A DNA stretch of 64,000 bases from Bradyrhizobium sp. Y36 (lineage in GTDB: Bacteria > Pseudomonadota > Alphaproteobacteria > Rhizobiales > Xanthobacteraceae), in the NCBI RefSeq assembly GCF_002531575.1, contig NZ_NWTI01000024.1, positions 41,138 to 105,137 of the forward strand. Direction: 5' to 3'. Each line of letters starts with the position of its first letter. The stretch's first letter is position 1. The notes beneath the pieces are model-generated. The model was not told where the DNA came from. It made no database searches and was given only the letters and a program-made list of their open reading frames with translations. This document shows positions 1 to 6,870 of the stretch, in pieces. A program made the translations under genes and the position numbers.

Positions 1-168
1 GGCGTGACGGTGTGGTCGCCGGAAGGCAAGCTGCTCGGCCGCATCCGCCTGCCGGAAGTGTGCGGCAACATCACCTTCGGCGGCCCCAAGCGCAACCGCC
101 TGTTCATGGCCGCGAGCCAATCGCTGTATGCGGTGTTCACGGCAACGCAAGGTGCAGGACCAGGCTGA
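1..168 (+). CDS. SMP-30/gluconolactonase family protein, C-terminal fragment (cut by window edge)
   Basis: Frame 1 is open from the first base to a TGA at 166-168 and gives 55 residues. The segment GNITFGGPKRNRLFMAAS followed by SLYAV is typical of the last beta-propeller blade of SMP-30/gluconolactonase/LRE-type lactonases, sugar-lactone or lactone hydrolases. The start lies outside the window, so length, metal ligands and signal peptide cannot be judged. A palindromic dispersed repeat begins 55 bases downstream. Confidence 0.75.
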   Translation, partial: GVTVWSPEGKLLGRIRLPEVCGNITFGGPKRNRLFMAASQSLYAVFTATQGAGPG

Positions 169-537
169 GCCACGACACAGGCAGGGCGCCGGCACGAAAG
201 GCCGGCGTCCCTTCCGCAGCTATCGTAGGGTGGGCAAAGGCGCAACGCGACGTGCCCACAATCTCGTGCTGCATTGACGGGACCGTGGGCACGCTCCGCT
301 TTGCCCACCCTACGGCACCGCCTTCTGCCGCGCGATCTGCGGATCGATCGCGGTAAACACCTCTACTTGACGACGATCTCGCGCTGACGTGGTTCCGCAG
401 CCCCAATCAAGCTGCACCGTGGGCCAATCTCCGCCATCAAGCCAAAGATGATGCGCGATGCGGCAAAGCCGCAGCGTGGCGCGCGGGCATGATGCCCCGG
501 CGCGATCCGCGCCTGACACGGACCGGGAGTCTTCACG
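169..537. other. Intergenic stretch with repeat and small hairpin
   Basis: Besides the dispersed repeat at 224-314, this stretch holds a small perfect hairpin (TGCGGC AAA GCCGCA, 459-473). I see no convincing gene. A GGGAG ribosome-binding site at 525-529 belongs to the next gene. Confidence 0.5.
224..314. repeat. Palindromic dispersed repeat, GTAGGGTGGGC family, copy 1
   Basis: The element begins CGTAGGGTGGGCAAAGG and ends with its complement, TTTGCCCACCCTACG. Inside are a second inverted pair, GTGCCCAC and GTGGGCAC. Four more copies occur in the window (11631, 11813, 48139, 60430). It lies just after the lactonase stop codon and could fold in RNA. Confidence 0.9.
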
Positions 538-1722
538 ATGCGCCATATGCCAAACGACACCATCATCGTCAGCGTCGGAAGCGAGGAACTCGTGATCGCG
601 TTCGGAGACGCCGGTCTGCCGGTCGACGGCCGCGGCGGCAACGACATCATGGTCGCAACGGTCGATGGCGGACCCAGCAGCCTGCTGTTTGTCGGCGACG
701 AGTCGACCCTGAACGGCCGATCGCATGGCGGCAACGACCTTCTGGTCGCGACGGTCGAGGGGCGCCTGCCCTACGTGTTCTTTGACGGCGACGCGCAGAT
801 CATGTCCGACCAAGCCCGCGGCGGCAACGACGTGCTGCATGTCGACGCCTCGAACGCGACCTATGCGAACGTCTATCTCTCCGGCGACGCCGAACTTGCC
901 ATGACCGGCAGTGCCAAGGGCGGCAATGACCTCATCACGGCAGAGATGGGCGACAGATCGTCTGGTGCGTTCAGCGGCGATTCGGGACCGCTGATGAGCG
1001 GCAATAGCCAAGGCGGTAACGACATCGTCAGCGTGGCGCAGACCGGCGCCTCCGGCAACGCGTCGATATCGGGCGATGCCCTGGTGTCCATGATCGGCGA
1101 TGCACGCGGCGGCAACGACATCCTCATCTATACGGCCGGCGTCGGCGCGCAGTCCGGCAGCGCATCGCTCATCGGTGATGGCGGGGACATGAGCGACAAT
1201 GCCCGTGGTGGGAATGACATTCTGATCGCAGCCGTCGCCGGCAACCCCGACTCGACGTCCATCACCCTGTTCGGCGATGCCTCGCAGATGACCGGCAATG
1301 CGCAGGGCGGCAACGATATTCTCTACGGCAGCGATCGCGGCGATCTTCTCTATGGCGATGCGCGAGCCTACAACCCGTTCGTGGGCGGCGCGATCACCGG
1401 CGGCCGGGACGTTCTCAACGGCGGGGGCGGCAACGACCAGCTCTGGGGCGGGCCGAACAACGATCTATTCGTATTCAGCGCGGGCTCGGGCCAGGATGTG
1501 ATCAACGATTTCGATCAGGGCAACAAGGCCGGCGGCAGCACGGCGCGGGAGCATGACGTGATCGACGTCCACGCCTATGGCTTTGCCGGCTGGGCCGCGC
1601 TGAAGAACTTGATCGGCGACGACGGCGCCGGCAATGCGGTGATCCACCTGACGGCCAATGACACGATCACGCTGGACGGCATCCACGCCGCCGACCTCAA
1701 CGCGAGGGACTTCATCGTCTGA
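538..1722 (+). CDS. Long-period GGND-repeat, RTX-like calcium-binding protein (putative type I secreted)
   Basis: A 394-residue protein without an N-terminal signal peptide. Eight GGND(I/L/V) motifs begin at bases 634, 727, 820, 919, 1012, 1108, 1207 and 1306, spaced 31-33 residues apart. Each is preceded by a GDAxxMxGxA(R/Q)-like turn. Near the C-terminus are a more classical RTX stretch (GGRDVLNGGGGNDQLWGG) and a serralysin-like tail (NDLFVFSAGSGQDVINDFD ... DTITLDG). RTX proteins bind Ca2+ in beta-rolls and leave by type I secretion through an uncleaved C-terminal signal. No secretion genes are nearby. The 538 start has GGGAG 8 bases upstream. An in-frame ATG at 547 is the alternative. No catalytic domain was recognised. 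Confidence 0.85.
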   Translation: MRHMPNDTIIVSVGSEELVIAFGDAGLPVDGRGGNDIMVATVDGGPSSLLFVGDESTLNGRSHGGNDLLVATVEGRLPYVFFDGDAQIMSDQARGGNDVLHVDASNATYANVYLSGDAELAMTGSAKGGNDLITAEMGDRSSGAFSGDSGPLMSGNSQGGNDIVSVAQTGASGNASISGDALVSMIGDARGGNDILIYTAGVGAQSGSASLIGDGGDMSDNARGGNDILIAAVAGNPDSTSITLFGDASQMTGNAQGGNDILYGSDRGDLLYGDARAYNPFVGGAITGGRDVLNGGGGNDQLWGGPNNDLFVFSAGSGQDVINDFDQGNKAGGSTAREHDVIDVHAYGFAGWAALKNLIGDDGAGNAVIHLTANDTITLDGIHAADLNARDFIV

Positions 1723-1855
1723 GGCGCGCTGATCCGGACGGTCGCGTGCAGGCCGCATACGCATGGGCGTCGCCGAAATCTGCATGACTGCGCATGTCTC
1801 TATTTGCGCAGCGCTAGACTTTAGTTCGCTCTCACAATCCTGAACGCAGTTTCAC

Positions 1856-1883
1856 TTGCCGACAGTAGCCTCGCCGCTATAGT
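1856..1883 (+). promoter_or_regulatory. Putative sigma-70 type promoter for leader ORF and Liv operon
   Basis: TTGCCG (1856-1861) and TATAGT (1878-1883) are separated by 16 bases, about 45 bases before the ATG of the leader ORF at 1929. The match to the -35/-10 consensus is moderate. The position fits transcription of the Liv operon. Confidence 0.4.
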
Positions 1884-1928
1884 TGCGCCCAATAGCTCAC
1901 AAGAGGCTTGTTCAAGGAGAGAAACAAC

Positions 1929-1979
1929 ATGAAGAAAAGACTCTCTGTTGCATTGCGAATTCGCTCGACGCCGCCGTGA
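1929..1979 (+). CDS. Leader-type 16-residue ORF or signal-peptide remnant
   Basis: An AAGGAG ribosome-binding site precedes ATG 1929. The peptide begins MKKRLSVAL, like the start of a signal peptide, then becomes RIRSTPP and stops at a TGA. It could be a leader peptide controlling the Liv operon. It could equally be the stump of a deleted secreted-protein gene, such as a lost binding protein. No run of branched-chain codons typical of attenuation is present. Confidence 0.35.
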   Translation: MKKRLSVALRIRSTPP

Positions 1980-2152
1980 CCGGCGCGCCGGAGCACGTCG
2001 TCAGGACTGACGCCAGTCTCCCGAGCACTCCATCAAGCCGACCCGCGAACTGATCGGAACCCATCCGGGCCTCGCCCGGAATGATTTCCGCATGGCGGGC
2101 GCACAGCACCTTTTCCTCCAAGCGGCAGCCGGACTGCCCGGCCAAATCATCA

Positions 2153-3028
2153 ATGCGAGTCTTCCAGATCCTGATCGATGGCTTTGCCATCAGCGCTCTC
2201 TACGCCCTCGGTGCCACCGGCTTCACCCTGATCTTCGGCGTCTCGGGCGTGCTCAACCTCTCTCACGGTGCCATCATGGTCGCTGCAGCGGTGGCGGCAT
2301 GGGCCGCAGCCAGCGTGCTCAATGTCGGCACCTATGCCGGCGCGCTGATCGGCGTCGGCGTCGCCCTCCTCACGGCGTTTGCCACCTATTTCGCGGTGGT
2401 GAAACCGATCCAGGATTCCCGGCGCATCCCGAACGAGGAGAAGGAGATCTTCGTCCTCACGGGCACGCTGCTGTGGGGCATCATGATCCAGGAGGTGATC
2501 GCCTATTTCTTCACCAACAACGCCAAGACCGTGCTGCCGATCGTCGAGGGCGTGGTCGAGATCCTCGGCGTACGGACGCCGAAGAACGAGATCTTCACCG
2601 CCATCGTGTGCTGCCTCGTCATCGCGCTGCTGTGGCTGCTGGTGAACCGCACCCGCACCGGCAAGGCGGTGCTGGCGGCCTCGATGAACCCGCGCGGCGT
2701 CACGCTGCTGGGGCTCGAGCTCACCAACATCTACATCGTGGTGTGGGCGATCTACGGCATCCTCGCCGGCATCGCCGGCGTGCTGCTGGGCATGTTCCTC
2801 GGCGTCAGCTCCTATAGCGTCGGCCCTTTGACGGCGAGCGCGTTCTCGATCGTCGTGCTCGGCGGCCTCGGCAGCGTCTCCGGCTCGCTGATCGCGGCCT
2901 TCGTGGTCGGCTATCTCGAGACGCTGACGGCTTACCTGGTCTCGCCGGCCTATCGCACCATCCCGGCGCTGCTGCTGCTCGTGTTCGTGATGTATATCCG
3001 GCCGCAGGGCCTCTTGGGGAGGCGCTGA
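2153..3028 (+). CDS. livH: Branched-chain amino acid-type ABC transporter permease, LivH-like
   Basis: A 291-residue hydrophobic protein with about eight membrane segments. Features of LivH permeases include the N-terminal ALYALGATGFTLIFGVSGVLNLSHG-type region, of which FGVSGVLNLSHG is the hallmark, and the C-terminal RPQGLLGRR ending. The frame is open from 2081, but MRVFQILIDGF at 2153 matches the family's usual beginning. It probably forms the inner-membrane channel with the LivM-like protein encoded 2 bases downstream. Substrates of such HAAT systems range from Leu/Ile/Val to amides and aromatic acids. The actual substrate is not readable here. Confidence 0.9.
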   Translation: MRVFQILIDGFAISALYALGATGFTLIFGVSGVLNLSHGAIMVAAAVAAWAAASVLNVGTYAGALIGVGVALLTAFATYFAVVKPIQDSRRIPNEEKEIFVLTGTLLWGIMIQEVIAYFFTNNAKTVLPIVEGVVEILGVRTPKNEIFTAIVCCLVIALLWLLVNRTRTGKAVLAASMNPRGVTLLGLELTNIYIVVWAIYGILAGIAGVLLGMFLGVSSYSVGPLTASAFSIVVLGGLGSVSGSLIAAFVVGYLETLTAYLVSPAYRTIPALLLLVFVMYIRPQGLLGRR

Positions 3029-3029
3029 G

Positions 3030-3956
3030 ATGTCGAACTTCTTCACCACGCGCCTGTTCTTCATCTCGCTCGCGCTCGTCGTGATCGCAGCGACGCTGCC
3101 GCTCTACGTCTCCGGCTATGTGCTCGGGCTGCTCACCGTCGCGTTCTATTTCGGCGTGTTCGCCATGGCCTGGGATCTGCTGTTCGGCTTTGCCGGCGAA
3201 GTGAATTTCGGACCGACCTTCCTGATCGGCGTCGGCGCCTACACCGCCGGCATCCTCAACGCCCAGTTCGGCTGGTCGGTCTATCCCTGCATCGTGCTCG
3301 GCGCGCTCGCCTCCGTCGTCGCCGGCCTCGTGCTGGCGCTGCCGGCGCTCAGGGTGCGCGGCCCCTATTTCGGCCTGACCACGCTGGTCGCCGTGCTGAT
3401 GCTGCAGAATTTCATCGTGGTGTTCGCCGATCTCACCGGCGGCGAGATCGGGCTCACCATCCCCGACGTCATCAGCATCAATGCCGGCACCAACTACTGG
3501 ATCGCGCTCGGCTTCATGACGATCTCCGCCGCGATCCTCTATGGCCTGTCGCAATCGCCGATCGGGCTCGTGCTGCAGGCCAGCGGCCAGGACCCGGTCC
3601 AGGCCGGCGCGCTCGGCTTCAACATTGTCAAGCACAAGCTCGCCGCCTTCATCGTCTCCGCGTTCTTCTCCGGATTGTCAGGCGCGCTGCTGGTGTTCTA
3701 TTTCGGCACCGCCTCGGTCGGCACGGTCGTCGACGTCGCGGTCGGCGTCAACGTGATCGTCTCGGCCGTGCTCGGCGGCCGCCGCACCGTGCTCGGCGCG
3801 GCGCTGGGCGCGATCTTCCTGATCGTCGCCGGCGAGTTCCTGCGCCCGACCGGCGAGCTTGCGACCTTCATCGTCTCAGCGGTGGCGCTGCTCGTGGTGC
3901 TGTTCTTCCCCGGCGGCTTCCTCGGGGCGGCCCTCTCGCGTGAGGCTCGCTCGTGA
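3030..3956 (+). CDS. livM: Branched-chain amino acid-type ABC transporter permease, LivM-like
   Basis: A 308-residue multi-pass membrane protein, the second permease of the HAAT transporter. It starts one base after the livH stop and its end overlaps the ATPase gene start (ATGA at 3953-3956), indicating a translationally coupled operon. The LLFGFAGEVNFGPTFLIGVG stretch is the LivM counterpart of the conserved glycine-rich loop. The protein ends FFPGGFLGA before a short basic tail. Confidence 0.9.
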   Translation: MSNFFTTRLFFISLALVVIAATLPLYVSGYVLGLLTVAFYFGVFAMAWDLLFGFAGEVNFGPTFLIGVGAYTAGILNAQFGWSVYPCIVLGALASVVAGLVLALPALRVRGPYFGLTTLVAVLMLQNFIVVFADLTGGEIGLTIPDVISINAGTNYWIALGFMTISAAILYGLSQSPIGLVLQASGQDPVQAGALGFNIVKHKLAAFIVSAFFSGLSGALLVFYFGTASVGTVVDVAVGVNVIVSAVLGGRRTVLGAALGAIFLIVAGEFLRPTGELATFIVSAVALLVVLFFPGGFLGAALSREARS

Positions 3957-5437
3957 TGGATATGAGGCTTTCAAACCGGGCCGTGCTCGAAGTCCGCGGC
4001 CTGACCAAGCGCTTCGGCGGCCTGACCGCGGTGAAGAACCTCGGCTTCGAGGTCAACAGCGGCGAGATCTTCGGCCTGATCGGGCCGAACGGCTCGGGCA
4101 AATCGACCGCGATGAAGAGCGTGATGGGGATCGAGCGCCCCACCGCGGGCGAGGTGATCTTCGAGGGCGAGAACGTCGCCGGCCTGCCCGCGCACAAGAT
4201 CGCGCGAAAAGGCTTCGGCATGGTGTTCCAGCACTCGCGGCCGCTGAACCGGCAGACGGTGCTGGAGAACATCCTGGTCGCGCTGCTGCCGGACAGCCTG
4301 TTCATGCTGTTTCCCGACAAGGCGCTGGTCGAGCGCGCCAAATGGATCGCCGAGCGCGTCGGCCTCGGCAACGTGATGAACCGCCGCCCGCCGACGCTGC
4401 CCTTTGCCGACCTGCGCCGGCTCGAGCTCGCCAAGGCCATCGCGCGTGATCCCAAGGTCGTGCTGGTGGACGAGCCCTTCGCCGGCCTGACGCGCGCCGA
4501 GGTCAACACCTTCTCCGACCTGATCCGCAGCTTTCGCGACGAGGGCCGCGCGGTGATGCTGGTCGACCACAACGTCAAGAGCGTCGCCGCGCTCGTCGAC
4601 CGCGTGCTCGCGATGTATCTCGGCGAGGAGATCGTCACCGGCAAGGCCGACGAGGTCATGCGAAACGAGACGGTGCGCCGGGTCTATCTCGGCGGCGCCA
4701 TCGAGACCCATGCGCGGCCGGAGACCAGCTTCAAGGACAAGGTGCCGCTGCTCCAGGTCGAGAATGTCAGCGTGTTCTACGGCAAGGCCCAGGCGCTGGA
4801 GAACGTCTCGATCCACGTCCACGAGGGCGAGTTCGTCTCGGTGGTCGGCCTCAACGGCGCCGGCAAGACCACGCTGTTCAACACCATCTCCGGTTTCCTG
4901 CCCTATAGCGGCGAGATCGTCCGCGGCGGCGAAAAGCTGCGCGGCACCAGCCCGGCCAAAATCGCCCGCAGCGGCCTCGTGCAGTGTCCTGAATCGCGCG
5001 AGCTGTTCGGCGAGATGAGCGTGCGGGAGAACCTCGATCTCGGCGGCCAGCACCTTGCCGACGACAAGCGCGCCGCACAGCTCGCCTGGCTGTTCGAGCT
5101 GTTCCCGATCCTGAAGGAGCGCCAGAGCCAGATGGCGCAGACGCTCTCCGGCGGCGAGCAGCAGATGCTGGCGATCGGCCGCGCGCTGATGATGCAGCCG
5201 CAGATCCTGATCCTGGACGAGCCGACGCTGGGGCTTGCGCCCGTCATCCTCGAGCAATTGTCCAAGGCGTTGACGAAGCTGCGGGAGACGACGGCGATCA
5301 CGGTGCTGCTCGGCGAGCAGAACGTCACCTTCGCCCTGCCGCATGCCGACCGCGTCTACGTGCTCGAACACGCCCGGATCGTCTGGGAGGGCGATCCCGG
5401 CCGCTTCGCGAGCGAGGCCGGCGCCGATTTTCTGTAA
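3953..5437 (+). CDS. Fused LivG-LivF ATPase of HAAT-type ABC transporter
   Basis: One 494-residue polypeptide carries two complete ABC ATPase domains. The LivG-like half has Walker A GPNGSGKST (about residue 43) and Walker B VVLVDEPFAGL (about 168). The LivF-like half has Walker A GLNGAGKTT (about 299), signature LSGGEQQ (about 398), Walker B ILILDEPTLGLAP (about 418) and the LivF-typical GEQN switch. The LivG half has LPFADLRRLELAKA where the ABC signature (LSxGQ-type) should be, so one composite ATP site is probably impaired. Its gene overlaps the livM-like gene by 4 bases. LivG and LivF are normally separate, as in the second Liv operon in this window. Confidence 0.93.
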   Translation: MMDMRLSNRAVLEVRGLTKRFGGLTAVKNLGFEVNSGEIFGLIGPNGSGKSTAMKSVMGIERPTAGEVIFEGENVAGLPAHKIARKGFGMVFQHSRPLNRQTVLENILVALLPDSLFMLFPDKALVERAKWIAERVGLGNVMNRRPPTLPFADLRRLELAKAIARDPKVVLVDEPFAGLTRAEVNTFSDLIRSFRDEGRAVMLVDHNVKSVAALVDRVLAMYLGEEIVTGKADEVMRNETVRRVYLGGAIETHARPETSFKDKVPLLQVENVSVFYGKAQALENVSIHVHEGEFVSVVGLNGAGKTTLFNTISGFLPYSGEIVRGGEKLRGTSPAKIARSGLVQCPESRELFGEMSVRENLDLGGQHLADDKRAAQLAWLFELFPILKERQSQMAQTLSGGEQQMLAIGRALMMQPQILILDEPTLGLAPVILEQLSKALTKLRETTAITVLLGEQNVTFALPHADRVYVLEHARIVWEGDPGRFASEAGADFL

Positions 5438-5477
5438 GTCATCGACATCAAGAAGAAGCATAGAAAGGGAAACGACC

Positions 5478-6713
5478 ATGCGACCATCTTTTCCGAGCCT
5501 CAGCCTGCTCACCTCCGCGCTTGCGCTGTGCCTTGCCGCGCCCGCTTATGCCCAGTCGAACGACCCGATCAAGATCGGGGTCATTGCCGAGGTGCAGTCG
5601 ATCGCGGGCGCCGCGACCCCGGGCGGCGCCCAGATCGCCGCCGACGAGATCAACGCCAAGGGCGGCATTCTCGGCCGCAAGGTCGAGATCGTCACCTACG
5701 ACAACAAGAGCTCCTCGGCCGATTCCGTGCGCGCTTTCCAGCGCGCGGTGAGCGAGGACAAGGTCTCCGCGGTGATCGCGAGCTACATCTCCGAGGTCGT
5801 GCTGGCGCTGGAGCCCTGGGCAGCGCGGCTGAAGATGCCGCTGATCACGCCGGGTGCGGCGTCGAACGAGATCACCAAGGCGATCCACAACGACTATGAG
5901 AAGAACAAGTACACCTTCCACGGCTATCTGACCTCGGCGGCCCAGGCCCAGCTCGTCTGCGACGCCGCCAAGGACCTCCTCGTCGACAAGCTCAAGTTCA
6001 AGACGGTCGCGATCATGAGCGAGGACGCCGCCTGGACCAAGCCGCTCGACGTCGGCTACGAGGCCTGCCTGCCCAAGGCTGGACTGAAGGTCGTCGAGCA
6101 CGTGCGCTTCTCGCCCGATACCACCGACTTCACGCCGATCTTCAACAACATCGAGAGCAAGAAGCCCGACGTGATCGTGACCGGCATCTCGCATGTCGGC
6201 GTGCAGCCGACGGTGCAGTGGAAGAACCAGCAGGTGCCGATCCCGATGTTCGGCATCTCCGCGCAGGCGCTGAGCCCGACCTTCTGGAAGGACACCAACG
6301 GCGCTGCCGACGGCATCCCCTCGCTGGCGGTCGCAACGCCCGACGTCGCGGTGACTTCGAAGACCAAGCCGTTCGCGGCCGCCTTCAAGGCGAAGTTCGG
6401 CCAGCCGCCGGCCTATACCGGCTACACCGCCTATGACGAGGTCTACATGATCACCGACGCGATCAAGCGCGCCGGTTCGACCGATCCCGACAAGATGGTC
6501 ACGGAGCTGGAGAAGACCGATTACGAGGGCACGATCGGCCAGATCCAGTTCTACGGCAAGAACGACGAGTTCACCCACGGCATCAAGTCCGGCCCGGGCA
6601 CCGTCACCGGTCTCGTCTTCCAGTGGCAGGACCAGAAGCAGGTCGTGGTCTGGCCGGAGAAGATCGCGGAAGGCAAGATGAAGTTTCCGAACTTCGTGAA
6701 GCTGTCGCAGTAA
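5478..6713 (+). CDS. HAAT-family periplasmic substrate-binding protein (Liv operon 1)
   Basis: A 411-residue type-1 periplasmic binding protein with a Sec signal peptide ending APAYAQ. The mature start IKIGVIAEVQS and the segment INAKGGILGRKVEIV are typical of Leu/Ile/Val-type (PF13458) receptors. The ATG at 5478 follows a GAAAGGG ribosome-binding site, although the frame stays open upstream. It is the last gene of the operon and would deliver substrate to the permeases. A terminator-like hairpin follows at 6747. Confidence 0.92.
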   Translation: MRPSFPSLSLLTSALALCLAAPAYAQSNDPIKIGVIAEVQSIAGAATPGGAQIAADEINAKGGILGRKVEIVTYDNKSSSADSVRAFQRAVSEDKVSAVIASYISEVVLALEPWAARLKMPLITPGAASNEITKAIHNDYEKNKYTFHGYLTSAAQAQLVCDAAKDLLVDKLKFKTVAIMSEDAAWTKPLDVGYEACLPKAGLKVVEHVRFSPDTTDFTPIFNNIESKKPDVIVTGISHVGVQPTVQWKNQQVPIPMFGISAQALSPTFWKDTNGAADGIPSLAVATPDVAVTSKTKPFAAAFKAKFGQPPAYTGYTAYDEVYMITDAIKRAGSTDPDKMVTELEKTDYEGTIGQIQFYGKNDEFTHGIKSGPGTVTGLVFQWQDQKQVVVWPEKIAEGKMKFPNFVKLSQ

Positions 6714-6746
6714 CCGGCGGGCCGGCCCCCGGCCCCGCGTCCCCTG

Positions 6747-6784
6747 CAAGGCCCGTCGCGATGCCAGCGGCGGGCCTTGTTGCT
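6747..6784 (+). terminator. Probable rho-independent terminator of Liv operon 1
   Basis: CAAGGCCCG and CGGGCCTTG form a 9-bp stem around a 15-base loop, followed by the T-rich TTGCTTTG. It lies 34 bases after the binding-protein stop codon. Confidence 0.65.
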
Positions 6785-6870
6785 TTGTGCAGAACGGAAC
6801 CGGCGTGCTGGCCTCGGAGGACCCATCCTGCGATCTTGCCGTTACCCCTCATTCGGGGCGGAGGCGCGAG

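Larger units (their letters stand above)
1723..2152. other. Leader region upstream of the first Liv operon
   Basis: This 430-base stretch contains a promoter-like sequence (1856-1883) and a 16-residue ORF with a good ribosome-binding site (1929-1979). From 1980 to 2152 I see no gene. The livH start at 2153 has no obvious Shine-Dalgarno sequence, so part of this region may be a transcribed leader. Confidence 0.5.

Noticed and set aside
634..1320. Regular GGCGGCAACGAC repeats that might suggest a CRISPR array
   Set aside because: They are in frame, encode GGND motifs, and the spacing varies in multiples of three (93-99 bases). No short constant-length spacers.
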